From Nocardia sp. NBC_00565 (lineage in GTDB: Bacteria > Actinomycetota > Actinomycetes > Mycobacteriales > Mycobacteriaceae): DNA of 64,000 bases. The stretch spans positions 1,612,001-1,676,000 of the forward strand of contig NZ_CP107785.1 in NCBI RefSeq assembly GCF_036345915.1. Direction: 5' to 3'. Both the position numbers and the translations under genes were made by a program. The notes below the pieces were generated by a model. That model made no database searches. It was not told where the DNA came from and was given only the letters and a program-made list of their open reading frames with translations. This document shows positions 9,221 to 18,119 of this stretch, in pieces (position 1 is the first letter of the stretch; every line of letters starts with the position of its first letter).

Positions 9221-9245
9221 CGGGGCTAGGTCAAGTCCTGGATCG

Positions 9246-10163
9246 ATGTTTGTGCAGCAGCGTGCGCCGGTCGGCTACGGTCTTCGTGTGCATGGGGTGT
9301 TCAGCGGTGACGTGAGGTCTGATGCGATTGCGACTCCGGTTCGGCTGCCGCCCTGGCGCAGACTCGAACTGGCCGACGGGACCAGGGTGCTCGCCCGGAC
9401 CGCACCCGGTGAAGTTCCGGTACTGCTACTGCACGGTTGGGCGCTGACCGCCGACGTCAACTTCCTGCATCTGATGCGGCCGGTCGCGGATCAGCACGGC
9501 GTGGTCGCCATGGATATGCGCGGGCACGGCCGTGGCCCCCAACTGCGGCGGCGGGAGCGATTCGATATCGCGCAGTGTGCCGACGATGCCGCCGCGGTGC
9601 TCGATGCGCTGGGCGTCGATCAGGTGGTCGTCTGCGGTTATTCGCTCGGCGGGCCGGTCGGGCTGGAATTCGCACGGCGACACCGGGATCGGGTGGCCGG
9701 ACTCGTATTCGAGGCCACCGCACTGTCATTCGACAATCTCGCCGATCGATTCGGCCGTATCGCGTTTCGTGTGCTGCGTCCGTTCGCGCAGTGGAGTCGC
9801 GGGCTCGGTCGATCGATTCCGTTGCAGTACTTCCGGAAAGCGCGCAGTGAGCGGATCGCGCAGATCTGGCCGTGGTTGCGCAGCGAATTGGTGCAGTGCC
9901 ATCCGCGGGTCATCGTGGATGTGATCCTGGCCGAATATGCCTTCGATTTCCGTCCGTACGTGTCATCGATCGCGGGATTGCCTGCCGCAGTGGTGGTTAC
10001 GGCGCGCGATGGTGCGGTGCCGCCGAAGGATCAGCGTGCCCTTGCGGCGGAGTTGAACGCGACCGTGATCGAACTCGACGCAGGGCACGAGGTGTTCCTG
10101 AGCGATCCGGAGATCTATGTGCGGGCGACACTCGACGCGATCGATATGGTCCTGCGGGGCTGA
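9246..10163 (+). CDS. Alpha/beta hydrolase
   Basis: This protein of about 305 residues has an alpha/beta-hydrolase fold. It shows the oxyanion motif LLLHGWALT, nucleophile elbow GYSLGG, a probable acidic residue in ARDGAVPP, and catalytic His in AGHEVF. Substrate is unknown; esterase, haloperoxidase-like and C-C hydrolase members share these motifs. The start is uncertain: ATG 9246 or GTG 9288, neither with a clear ribosome site. It is divergent from the ribose operon and close to its operators. Confidence 0.82.
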   Translation: MFVQQRAPVGYGLRVHGVFSGDVRSDAIATPVRLPPWRRLELADGTRVLARTAPGEVPVLLLHGWALTADVNFLHLMRPVADQHGVVAMDMRGHGRGPQLRRRERFDIAQCADDAAAVLDALGVDQVVVCGYSLGGPVGLEFARRHRDRVAGLVFEATALSFDNLADRFGRIAFRVLRPFAQWSRGLGRSIPLQYFRKARSERIAQIWPWLRSELVQCHPRVIVDVILAEYAFDFRPYVSSIAGLPAAVVVTARDGAVPPKDQRALAAELNATVIELDAGHEVFLSDPEIYVRATLDAIDMVLRG

Positions 10164-10166
10164 ATC

Positions 10167-10200
10167 CTCGCGTCCCGCCGCATATGTGACGGGACGCGAG
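10167..10200. terminator. Bidirectional terminator hairpin
   Basis: Perfect 11-bp arms CTCGCGTCCCG (10167-10177) and CGGGACGCGAG (10190-10200) enclose a 12-base loop. The hairpin lies between the convergent hydrolase and siderophore-interacting protein genes. Confidence 0.75.
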
Positions 10201-10205
10201 ACGAA

Positions 10206-10967
10206 TCAGTTTGCGACTTCCTCGGTTTCGCCGACCTTGAACTCCGCCTTCCACTCGCGGAAGCCTTCCTCGGTCCGGCCGCGCCGCCAGTAGCCGGAGA
10301 TCGAGGCCGCCCACTCGGCGCTCACGCCACGCTCGCGGCGGACGTAGCGCCGCAGATCCTGCATAACGGCTCGGGCCTCGCCGTGGATGAAGACCTGGAC
10401 CTGCCCGGCACGCCACGCGGCATCGCGGACCGCCTCGGCCAGCACCTCACCCGGCTCACGCGCGCCGCGATGCAGCCAGGTCAGCTCCACCCCGGTCGGC
10501 TTGTCCAGCTTGATCTCGTCATCGGGCCCGGCCACCTCGACGAAGGCGTACCCGACCGCATCGGCGTGCATACCCTCCAGCGCGGCCGCGATCGCGGGCA
10601 GCGCCGCCTCATCGCCCGCGAGCAGATGCCAGTCCGCATCGGCGCGCGGCGCATAGGCCCCGCCCGGTCCGAAGCAGTCGATGGTGTCGCCCGGTCGCGC
10701 CGAAACCGCCCACGGTCCGGCGATGCCCTCGTCGCCGTGATAGACGAAATCCACGGCCAACGCGCCGGCATCCGAGTCGACCGAGCGCACGGTATAGGTG
10801 CGCAGCACGTCGATCCCGTTCTGCGGAAAAATGAACTTCACATACGAATCGGTGAACTCACTCGGCCGGAACGCGGTGAAACCGGGTCCGCCGAAATGCA
10901 CCCGGATGAGGTGCGGGGTCAATTGCTCGGTGCGTAGCACTGTCAGGGTGGTACGGGGTCGTGCCAA
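10206..10967 (-). CDS. Siderophore-interacting protein (FAD/NAD(P)H ferric-siderophore reductase)
   Basis: This protein of about 253 residues belongs to the ViuB/SIP family, which reduces ferric siderophores in the cytoplasm to release iron. The FAD motif LRTYTVRS, a nucleotide-binding half starting LLAGDEAALPAIAAAL, and the C-terminal ASISGYWRRG signature are present. I chose the TTG at 10967 because GGAGG lies 5 nt upstream. An in-frame TTG at 10988 would sit inside the iron box. That box just upstream indicates iron repression. Confidence 0.88.
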   Translation of the reverse strand: MARPRTTLTVLRTEQLTPHLIRVHFGGPGFTAFRPSEFTDSYVKFIFPQNGIDVLRTYTVRSVDSDAGALAVDFVYHGDEGIAGPWAVSARPGDTIDCFGPGGAYAPRADADWHLLAGDEAALPAIAAALEGMHADAVGYAFVEVAGPDDEIKLDKPTGVELTWLHRGAREPGEVLAEAVRDAAWRAGQVQVFIHGEARAVMQDLRRYVRRERGVSAEWAASISGYWRRGRTEEGFREWKAEFKVGETEEVAN

Positions 10968-10984
10968 GGTGACCTCCACTAATC

Positions 10985-11003
10985 GCAAATTAGGCTTACC
11001 TTA
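10985..11003 (-). promoter_or_regulatory. IdeR/DtxR-type iron box
   Basis: On the minus strand TAAGGTAAGCCTAATTTGC matches the IdeR consensus (TTAGGTTAGSCTAACCTAA) at 13 of 19 positions. It ends 18 bp upstream of the chosen start of the siderophore-interacting protein, a normal place for an IdeR operator. Confidence 0.65.
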
Positions 11004-11069
11004 CCAACCGTACCTGTTTCGGTTCACGATGAGGGTTACCGCAGACGCGCGAGCCGTCGATATCGCAGG

Positions 11070-11906
11070 ATGACGGGCATGACACAGACCGTGCCGACCG
11101 CTGTCCACACTGTCCGGCAACGCTATCGCGAGCCGAATCCGATCGAGCCGACGCAGTGGAATCCAGTGCTCCAGGTGCTGCACGAGCACCGCTCGGTGCG
11201 TCGCTACCTCGCCGACCCGGTCTCGGAGGACACCCTGCGGGTACTGATCTCCGCCGCGCAGTCCGCACCGACGTCGTCGAACCTGCAGGTGTGGAGCGTC
11301 ATCGCGGTGCGTGATCCGGCCCGTAAGGCGCGGCTGGCCGCGCTGGCCGGTGGCCAGGCACATATCGAACAGGCCCCGGTCCTGCTGGTGTGGACCGCCG
11401 ACTTCGCGCGTCTGCGTCAGCTCGCCGAAGACCACGGCGCGCCGCTGGAAGGAGCCGACTACCTCGAGTCGAGCTACGTCGGGTTCATCGACGCCGCACT
11501 CGCGGCCCAGAACGCGGTCATCGCCGCGGAATCGCTCGGCCTCGGCACCGTGTACATCGGCGCGATCCGCAACAATCCGGAAGCCGTTGCGGCCGAACTG
11601 AATCTGCCCGAACGGGTCTTCGCCGTCTTCGGTCTCGTTGTCGGGCACCCGGATCCGACCGAGGACGCCCGCATCAAGCCGCGGCTACCGCAGGCGGCGG
11701 TGCTGCATCACGAGACGTATGACCTTGCCGCACAACGTGAACACGTCACCGCGTACGAACAGCGAATCGGTGAGTTCTATGCCGAACAGCAACTCGCCCA
11801 TTCCTGGACCGAACGCGTGCTCGCCCGCCTCGCCTCCGCCGCCAGCCTCAACGGCCGCCACCGCCTGCGAGCCGCGTTGAACGGCCACGGCTTTCGGCTG
11901 CACTGA
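11070..11906 (+). CDS. Nitroreductase-family NADPH-dependent FMN oxidoreductase (NfsA-like)
   Basis: This 278-residue protein has the NfsA/FRP-type nitroreductase pattern: N-terminal HRSVRRYL for FMN phosphate, SAPTSSNLQ, AESLGLGTVYIGAIRN, and VFGLVVGHP. Such enzymes reduce flavins, quinones or nitro compounds. The start could be ATG 11070 or ATG 11079. It is a single gene divergent from the siderophore-interacting protein, so the iron box region may also affect it. The physiological substrate is unknown. Confidence 0.87.
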   Translation: MTGMTQTVPTAVHTVRQRYREPNPIEPTQWNPVLQVLHEHRSVRRYLADPVSEDTLRVLISAAQSAPTSSNLQVWSVIAVRDPARKARLAALAGGQAHIEQAPVLLVWTADFARLRQLAEDHGAPLEGADYLESSYVGFIDAALAAQNAVIAAESLGLGTVYIGAIRNNPEAVAAELNLPERVFAVFGLVVGHPDPTEDARIKPRLPQAAVLHHETYDLAAQREHVTAYEQRIGEFYAEQQLAHSWTERVLARLASAASLNGRHRLRAALNGHGFRLH

Positions 11907-12003
11907 GCGCGACCGCTGTCCGTTCGGCGGTGGGGCTACCGGACTCCGGACCGCGAGCCGGTAGCGTGACGGGCTGATCGATCGGAGAAGGGGAAGGAAT
12001 CGT

Positions 12004-13452
12004 ATGACAGCCTCTGACCGTCAGCTACGAGCGGACGCGGCGCTATCCGACTCGCCGGAATCGGGTGAGGAGGGATACTCCCGGGGGCTGAGCCCGCGGA
12101 CCATCCAGATGATCGCGATCGGCGGGGCGATCGGCACCGGCCTGTTCTATGGTGCGGGCGGTGCGATCGAGCAGGCCGGGCCCGGGCTGATTCTGGCCTA
12201 TCTCGCGGCGGGGCTGGCGATCTTCGTGATCATGCGGGCGCTGGGGGAACTGCTGACCTACCGGCCGATCTCGGGCAGCTTCGCCGAGTACGCGCACGAA
12301 TTCCTCGGGCGTTTCGCGGGATTCGTCACCGGCTGGTCGTACTGGGCGGTGTGGGTCGCGACCTGCATGGCCGAGATCACCGTCGCCGGGAAGTACGTGC
12401 AGTACTGGTTCGATATCGAACCGTGGATCACCGCGCTGGTGGTGCTCGCGGTGATGTTCTGTGCGAACCTGATCTCGGTGCGGCTGTTCGGTGAGGGCGA
12501 ATTCTGGTTCTCCGCCATCAAGGTCACCGCGATCATCGCGATGATCCTCATCGGCATCGGCGTGCTGACCATCGGCTTCGGGCATGCCGCCAACCCGACG
12601 GTCACCAACCTGTGGGCCGACGGCGGGGTATTCCCGAACGGGTTCGGACAGTCGCTGCTGGTGCTGCAGATCGTGCTGTTCGCCTATGTCGGTGTCGAAC
12701 TGGTCGGTATGACCGCGGGTGAGGCGCGGGAACCGCGCAAGACGCTGCGCAAGGCGATCAATACGTTGCCGTTCCGCATCGGGCTGTTCTATGTCGGCGC
12801 GCTCGTAGTGATCATGTCCGTGGCGAGCTGGCGCAATTTCCATGCGGGCAAGAGCCCGTTCGTAGAGGTGTTCCAGCAGATCGGCATTCCGGGTGCCGCG
12901 GGCATCATCAATTTCGTGCTGCTCACCGCCGCGCTGTCGTCGTGCAACTCGGGCATCTACTCCACCGGCCGCATGCTGCGGACGCTGTCGCTGCACGGGG
13001 AGGCGCCGGCCAAGCTGAACAAGCTCAGTTCGCGCGCGGTGCCGTACGCCGGCATCGCCGCCTCGGCCGCCGCGATGGTCATCGGCGTGATCGTCAACCT
13101 GATCTCGCCCGATAAGGCGTTCAACTACATCACCTCGGTCTCGACCATCGGCATCATCTTCGTCTGGGGCATGATCCTGGTCTGCCACTTGATCTATCGC
13201 GCCAAGGTCGGCCGCGGCGAACTCCCCGCCAGCGACTACCGCCTGCCCGGCGCGCCGATCACCACGTGGCTGGCGCTGGCCTTCCTGGGTTTGGTTGTCG
13301 TACTACTGTTTTGGACCGAGACCGGTCGCACCGCGGTTATTGTCGGTGCGGTCTGGGGTGCGCTGGTCTGCGGCGGCTACGCGGTGATGACCAAGCTCGG
13401 CAAAGGACGCCACGTCACCGAACCCGTGGCCCAGCAGGCGAATTCCAGCTGA
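12004..13452 (+). CDS. APC-family amino-acid permease
   Basis: This 482-residue inner-membrane protein has 12 predicted membrane segments and the amino-acid transporter signature near the N-terminus: IAIGGAIGTGLFYGAG, then ISGSFAEYAHEFLG and GEAREPRKTLRKAIN. It resembles the CycA/AnsP/GabP group of proton symporters, so D-Ala, Gly, Asn or aromatic amino acids are candidates. A GGGGAAGG site lies upstream of ATG 12004. It is convergent with the amine oxidase. Confidence 0.9.
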   Translation: MTASDRQLRADAALSDSPESGEEGYSRGLSPRTIQMIAIGGAIGTGLFYGAGGAIEQAGPGLILAYLAAGLAIFVIMRALGELLTYRPISGSFAEYAHEFLGRFAGFVTGWSYWAVWVATCMAEITVAGKYVQYWFDIEPWITALVVLAVMFCANLISVRLFGEGEFWFSAIKVTAIIAMILIGIGVLTIGFGHAANPTVTNLWADGGVFPNGFGQSLLVLQIVLFAYVGVELVGMTAGEAREPRKTLRKAINTLPFRIGLFYVGALVVIMSVASWRNFHAGKSPFVEVFQQIGIPGAAGIINFVLLTAALSSCNSGIYSTGRMLRTLSLHGEAPAKLNKLSSRAVPYAGIAASAAAMVIGVIVNLISPDKAFNYITSVSTIGIIFVWGMILVCHLIYRAKVGRGELPASDYRLPGAPITTWLALAFLGLVVVLLFWTETGRTAVIVGAVWGALVCGGYAVMTKLGKGRHVTEPVAQQANSS

Positions 13453-13560
13453 GGAGGCGCATGGTCGCTCGCCCGTGCCCGGCTGGAACCCGACCGGCCC
13501 GCGGTCTACGCGGGGCAGGTCGTCATCTACGGCGTCACCACGTCCGACTGCCGGATAACC

Positions 13561-14946
13561 TCACACAGGTGCTGTCGTCTTACGCTCCGTGCCGGCCAGT
13601 GCGGTGATCTCGGCGGCGGCACGTTCGCCCGAGCGGATGGCCCCGTCCATGTATCCCATCCAGATCGTCGCGGTTTCGGCTCCGGCCCAATGGATTCGGC
13701 CGATCGGGGTCCGCAATGCCGGGCCGTACTCGGTCCAGGTGTTCGGCGGCATGAAAGCTCCGTAGCAGCCGCGGGTCCACTCGTCCGCGGACCAGTCTTG
13801 CTCGATGTAGTCCTTCGGGGTCGCCGCCGCGGGTCCGAAAAACCTTGTCAGACTGGACAGCACGATCTCGCGCCGCTCCGCCGAGGTGTAGCGGCCGAGC
13901 CGCCTGGCGTCGCCGCCTTCCAGGAAGGCGAGCAGCACACCGGGATTGCCGTCGGGTGGGGAGTTGTCGAAGGTCACCTTCACCGGTCCGGTCGCGGCCG
14001 TGACTTGACCGGATAATCCATCGGCACGCCAGAAGGGGCTGTCGTAGACGGCCATTGTCTTGATGACCGAACCGTTCGGCATCCGTTGGGTGAGCTGGTC
14101 GCGGTCGGCGGGCAGCGCGGGGGAGTACACCAGTCGACCGGCCAGCGCCGGGCTCATCGCCACGATCACGCGCCGCGCCGAGATTCGGGTGTCATCGCCG
14201 TGCACGACCACGGATCCATTGGACTGTTCGATCTTGCGCACCGGCGTATTCAGCAATACGTGCTCGCCCAACTCGGCGGCCAGCGCCAAGGCGATCCGCT
14301 GGGAACCACCCACGATGCGGGTCTGCTGTGCGCCGCCGTCGGTTTCGATCATCGGATCCACACCACCACCGGCATGGAGGTAGGCCAGCAGATGCAGCAG
14401 CGACACGTCGGCGGGGTCGGCGGCCCATACCGCCTTGCAGACCATCGTGATCGCCTGTCGTGCGACGCCGGAGTGCAGGTTGTGCCGCATCCAGGATTCG
14501 ACGGTCTCGGCATCCCACTGCCCGGCCCGCGCCGCCGACCACGGCGCGTCCGCCGGCACCGTGCGCGACATCCGATCCAGCCGCCGCAGGCCGATGAACG
14601 CTTCCAGCAATGCGGGCGACGCGATCAGCGGTACTCGGCCGCGGTAGCGGCGCAGCTTCCCGCGATGCTCGAACAGATGCCGACCGTCGGTAAAGGTGGG
14701 GAACGTCTCCAGCCCTAATTCCTCGATCAGCGCCAGCACCCGGTCCTGACCGGGACCGACCCACTGCCCGCCGACCTCGACGATCTTGTCGTCCCCGATC
14801 GGATGGTTCAGCGTCCGGCCGCCGACGCGGTCCCGCGCCTCGACGACCACCACCTCCAGCCCGTTGCCGCGCAACTCCCGCGCGGCCGCCAAACCGGCCA
14901 GACCAGCGCCGATCACCGCGACATCCACCGTGCGTTCCAGACCCAT
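13561..14946 (-). CDS. Flavin monoamine oxidase family protein
   Basis: This 461-residue FAD enzyme of the amine-oxidase superfamily oxidises amines to imines/aldehydes with O2. The N-terminal dinucleotide fold is VIGAGLAGLAAARELRG, followed by VEARDRVGGRT. The C-terminal FAD motif is IHWAGAETATIWMGYMDGAI. ATG 14946 is preferred; a GTG at 14955 is in frame. A convergent amino-acid permease next door fits an amine/amino-acid role, but that is inference. Confidence 0.9.
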   Translation of the reverse strand: MGLERTVDVAVIGAGLAGLAAARELRGNGLEVVVVEARDRVGGRTLNHPIGDDKIVEVGGQWVGPGQDRVLALIEELGLETFPTFTDGRHLFEHRGKLRRYRGRVPLIASPALLEAFIGLRRLDRMSRTVPADAPWSAARAGQWDAETVESWMRHNLHSGVARQAITMVCKAVWAADPADVSLLHLLAYLHAGGGVDPMIETDGGAQQTRIVGGSQRIALALAAELGEHVLLNTPVRKIEQSNGSVVVHGDDTRISARRVIVAMSPALAGRLVYSPALPADRDQLTQRMPNGSVIKTMAVYDSPFWRADGLSGQVTAATGPVKVTFDNSPPDGNPGVLLAFLEGGDARRLGRYTSAERREIVLSSLTRFFGPAAATPKDYIEQDWSADEWTRGCYGAFMPPNTWTEYGPALRTPIGRIHWAGAETATIWMGYMDGAIRSGERAAAEITALAGTERKTTAPV

Positions 14947-15139
14947 GGCGACCACCGATCCACCCGTGACCGATCGACTCGGTCGTGTGCTCCGACGCTA
15001 GGACCAGCGGCCGACGCCGTCAATTACCCGAATGTGCCGTCTTGTGTCGAGCCCGCGATCGTCCCACTGTGATCATGGGAGGGGATCATATGAGGGGACG
15101 ATCGACGCTCACCGACCCGATGCGCTCATGGAGGCAATC

Positions 15140-15349
15140 GTGACCGAGCAGACGCTGGCCGAGCTGATATCCGGCGACTTACCTCCGGGCATCGCCGCCC
15201 TCGCCCCGCAGGTGCAGGCCGAGCTCGCCACGGCGCTCATGGACGCCCGCTGGCGGCAGGCCGACGAACTCAAGGGCGGGGCCTTCGCGATGCTGGACTT
15301 CCTGCCACGCTTCCTGCGTGGCGCGGTGAAGAAGGCGGCCGGACTGTGA
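15140..15349 (+). CDS. Small conserved-looking protein of unknown function
   Basis: This 69-residue protein begins VTEQTLAELISGDLPPG and ends RGAVKKAAGL. I chose the GTG at 15140 because GGAGG sits 6 nt upstream; an ATG at 15128 is in frame but would include that site. It is rich in helix-forming residues, with no signal peptide or membrane segment. The stop overlaps the next gene by 4 bp (GTGA), indicating a two-gene unit. I do not recognise the family. Confidence 0.6.
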   Translation: MTEQTLAELISGDLPPGIAALAPQVQAELATALMDARWRQADELKGGAFAMLDFLPRFLRGAVKKAAGL

Positions 15350-15599
15350 CCGAACCGAAGCACTCGGTCCAACTGCTGAAACTCGCACGGACACTGGGAG
15401 TTCCGGTCGATCAGCTCGCCTACCTCACCGAGGTGCCCGATCAGGACCTACGCGAATTCCGCCATCGGAATACCGCAGCACGCTGGATGTCCTCCCCTAC
15501 TCCGCAGTCGAAGCAATCCGCGCCGCCGCCGAAAAACTCCCTACCGCACAGCGCGAGCGCGCACTGACCGAAATCGCTGATCGGCGTTCTGCTCTCTAG
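15346..15599 (+). pseudogene. Small gene with apparent frameshift, unknown function
   Basis: The first frame starts at GTG 15346 and reads MTEPKHSVQLLKLARTLG and onward to about residue 40 (DLREFRH), then loses protein character before a stop at 15565. In another frame the DNA from about 15470 reads EYRSTLDVLPYSAVEAIRAA and continues with normal composition to a TAG at 15597. A single indel near 15460-15475 would join the two into one protein of about 84 residues. It could be a true mutation or a sequencing error. The gene end overlaps the convergent MFS gene by 4 bp. Confidence 0.55.
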
Positions 15600-17008
15600 G
15601 CGGTATTCGTGCCCCGGCGCGGCATCATCGAGGATGCGATCACCATCACTGATGCCATCACCGCGACCGCCAGGAAAACCAGATGCACCGCCGAGGACAG
15701 TAGCGCGGGAGCCGGGTGGTCGCCGTCGCCGACGCGCGAGTTCACGATCGCGCCGAACACCGCGACACCGACCGCACTGCCCAGCGACCGGGAGAACATG
15801 TTCGCTGAGGTGACCACACCGCGCTCGGTCCACTCCGCACTGGTCTGCGCCGCGATCAGCGTGGGCGTAGCCACCAGGCCCATACCGGTGCCGATCATGA
15901 AACAGGAGGCGGCGACCTGGATCAACGTCGAGTTCTCATCGATCAACAACGTGGTCGCGGCGCCGAGCGTGGCCAGGGTGCTGCCGATCAGCGCGGTCGC
16001 GCGAAATCCCACGCGCAGGTACACCTTTCCGGCCTGCGAAGCTGCCAGCGGCCAGCCGAGCGTGAGCGCGCCGACCGTGAGTCCGGCGACCAGCGCCCCG
16101 GTGCCGAGCACACCCTGGGTGAAAGTCGGAACATAGGAGGTCAATCCGAGCAGGATGGCCCCGACGAGCACGGACACCAGACTGCTCGCGATGATCACCC
16201 GCCGAGTGAATACCCACAGTGGCAGAATCGGATTCGCGGCCCGCCGCTGCACCAGACCGAACAGTCCGAGCATCAGCGCCCCGCCGACGAAGATGGCGAT
16301 GCTGGTCGGTGACGACCATGCCCAGGCCTGCCCGCCTTCGAGCAAACCGAGAATCAACGCCCCCGCGCCGACCGTGAGCAGTGCCGCGCCCAGATAGTCG
16401 ACGCGCTGCTTGCGCCGCGGCGTGCTCTCCTCGAAGTTGCGCACCAGCATCCACCCGGCCAGCGCGGACAGCGGAATATTGACCAGGAAGATCCAGCGCC
16501 AGCTGACGTACTCGGCGAACACCCCGCCCAGCAGCGGCCCGACCACCGACGACATCGCCCACACGCTGGCCAGATAGCCCTGTACCTTGGCCCGTTCGGT
16601 GAGCGTGTACAGATCGCCGGCGATCGTCATGGTCATCGGCATGATGGCGCCCGCGCCGATACCCTGCACGGCCCGGAAGATGATCAGCCCCAGCATGCTG
16701 GTCGCCACACCGCACAGCAGTGAGCCGAGCGCGAATATCGCGATGCCGAACAGGATCACCGGTTTGCGCCCGACGGTATCGGCCAATTTGCCGTAAACCG
16801 GAACCGTAACCGCTTGCGTCAGTAGATAAATCGAGAAAAGCCACGGGAATTGGGAGAATCCGCCGAGGTTGTCGGTAATGGTCAGCACCGCGGTGGCGAT
16901 GATCGTCGAATCCAGCGCCACCAGCGACGTCGCGAGCATCAGTGAGGCGAGAATCGCACCCCGATCGGATCGCAGGCCGATCGACGACTGCACTGCCTCG
17001 GTTGCCAC
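15596..17008 (-). CDS. MFS drug-efflux transporter, DHA2 (EmrB/QacA) type
   Basis: This 470-residue membrane protein has about 14 predicted membrane segments. Motif LDSTIIATAVLTI near the N-terminus and the loop-2 motif GKLADTVGRKPVI are typical of proton-driven multidrug exporters. The helix-5 motif is SVVGPLLGGVFAEY. It lies next to the IclR regulator in the same orientation, separated by about 90 bp, so its expression may relate to the sulfur module, but this is not shown. Substrate unknown. Confidence 0.9.
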   Translation of the reverse strand: MATEAVQSSIGLRSDRGAILASLMLATSLVALDSTIIATAVLTITDNLGGFSQFPWLFSIYLLTQAVTVPVYGKLADTVGRKPVILFGIAIFALGSLLCGVATSMLGLIIFRAVQGIGAGAIMPMTMTIAGDLYTLTERAKVQGYLASVWAMSSVVGPLLGGVFAEYVSWRWIFLVNIPLSALAGWMLVRNFEESTPRRKQRVDYLGAALLTVGAGALILGLLEGGQAWAWSSPTSIAIFVGGALMLGLFGLVQRRAANPILPLWVFTRRVIIASSLVSVLVGAILLGLTSYVPTFTQGVLGTGALVAGLTVGALTLGWPLAASQAGKVYLRVGFRATALIGSTLATLGAATTLLIDENSTLIQVAASCFMIGTGMGLVATPTLIAAQTSAEWTERGVVTSANMFSRSLGSAVGVAVFGAIVNSRVGDGDHPAPALLSSAVHLVFLAVAVMASVMVIASSMMPRRGTNTA

Positions 17009-17098
17009 CGACGGCCCCTCTCGTTCGCTCGACTAACCACCTCGAAGCAACGTATCGCGGCCGCAGCTATTCCCGCACGGAAATATTTCCGCCCGCGC

Positions 17099-17851
17099 TC
17101 AGTCGGACGTGGCGGCGAACTTGGCCGCGATCTCCTGCGCGGTCACCTTCGCCAGTTCGACGAAGAAGGGGACCCGTTCGGGAATCATCAGCGTGGTCGG
17201 ACCGCGCAGGCCGAGGGCGAAGCGGCAGCGTCCCTGCCGATCCAGGATCGGCATGCCGATGGTTCGGAAGCCCGGATCGAGTTCCTCGTCGTTGTAGGCG
17301 TAGCCGCGTTCGCGGGTCGTGGTCAGTTCCCGCCGCAGTTCGTCGGGGCCGGAGACGGAGCGTTCAGTGCCCTCTTCATAAGGGAGCGTACGCAATTCGT
17401 CGTCGGAGGTCTGTGACCAGGCAAGTAGCGCCTTGCCGAGGGCGCTCGCGTGCAGCGGCAGTCGCACGCCCTGCAGTCGGTGGCCATCGGTCTCGCGCCA
17501 GCGGCTGGTGCCCAACAGCACCGCGTGGATATCGTGCCGGGTCGCCACCGACGCGCTGGCACCGGTGGTATTGGCGAGCTGCTCGAGATACGGCTCGGCC
17601 AGGTAGATCCGGTGCTGGCGGTAGGCGATCTGGCCGTATTCGGCGAGCGCGCCGCCCATGCGGTAGCGGCTGGATTCGGCGTTCTTCTCCAGGAAGCCCG
17701 CTTGTACCAGCGCCGAGAGCAGGCGATGGGTGGTGCTCACCGCGAGCCCCTGTTGCCGTGCCACCTCCGAGACGCCGCGCTCCTCGCCGCCGCGGAAACA
17801 GTCCAGGACCGACAGGGCGCGGGCGACGGTTTGTACGCCGGAAGGTTCCAC
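17099..17851 (-). CDS. IclR-family transcriptional regulator
   Basis: This 250-residue protein has an N-terminal winged helix-turn-helix (VSEVARQQGLAVSTTHRLLS, about residues 28-47) and a C-terminal IclR effector domain (LHASALGKALLAW, GYAYNDEELDPGFRTIGMPI). It is divergent from the organosulfur operon. Matching palindromes lie 42-62 bp upstream of its own start and about 80-100 bp upstream of the operon, so it probably controls both. The effector is unknown; a sulfur compound or oxidation product is a reasonable guess. Confidence 0.92.
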   Translation of the reverse strand: MEPSGVQTVARALSVLDCFRGGEERGVSEVARQQGLAVSTTHRLLSALVQAGFLEKNAESSRYRMGGALAEYGQIAYRQHRIYLAEPYLEQLANTTGASASVATRHDIHAVLLGTSRWRETDGHRLQGVRLPLHASALGKALLAWSQTSDDELRTLPYEEGTERSVSGPDELRRELTTTRERGYAYNDEELDPGFRTIGMPILDRQGRCRFALGLRGPTTLMIPERVPFFVELAKVTAQEIAAKFAATSD

Positions 17852-17892
17852 GCTGCGACGCTAACACAGGTTCGTGCGTGGATCCGCGCTGA

Positions 17893-17913
17893 GCTTTCCG
17901 ATATGTGGAAAGT
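17893..17913. promoter_or_regulatory. IclR-type operator, site A
   Basis: GCTTTCC-N7-GGAAAGT lies upstream of the IclR gene. Arm sequence and the 7-bp spacer match site B at 18022-18042, which suggests recognition by one protein, most simply the adjacent IclR regulator. Confidence 0.6.
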
Positions 17914-18021
17914 GCAGTTGGGATCAGAGTCTGGATGTGCCCAGTAGTCCGGTGTGCCGCCGGAAGGTTGGACGGTTTTGCCTGGAGAGCATCGACCTGT
18001 ACATCTACGCTGATCTGTCAA

Positions 18022-18042
18022 GCTTTCCAATCTTTGGAAAGC
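18022..18042. promoter_or_regulatory. IclR-type operator, site B
   Basis: GCTTTCC-N7-GGAAAGC is a perfect 7-bp inverted repeat upstream of the sulfonate-type ABC operon. It repeats the arms and spacing of site A, 129 bp away. Confidence 0.65.
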
Positions 18043-18119
18043 ATTCCCTCGTCGCCGCGCACCCTCATCCCTACTGTGCGAGAGGCAATGATCGACAATC
18101 CGGAACAGGAGTCTCCACG

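Noticed and set aside
11936-11964. Hairpin CTACCGG/CCGGTAG after the nitroreductase gene
   Set aside because: Only 7-bp arms with a long loop and no T run; too weak to call a terminator.
12043-13188. Long open frame antisense to the amino-acid permease, and many similar antisense frames elsewhere
   Set aside because: Arg/His/Asp-rich composition, no family motifs and full overlap with a clear gene; expected by chance in GC-rich DNA.
13453-13560. Short coding-looking frame after the amino-acid permease (AGQVVIYGVTTSD)
   Set aside because: Too short and without homology I recognise; possibly a decayed C-terminus, but not supportable.
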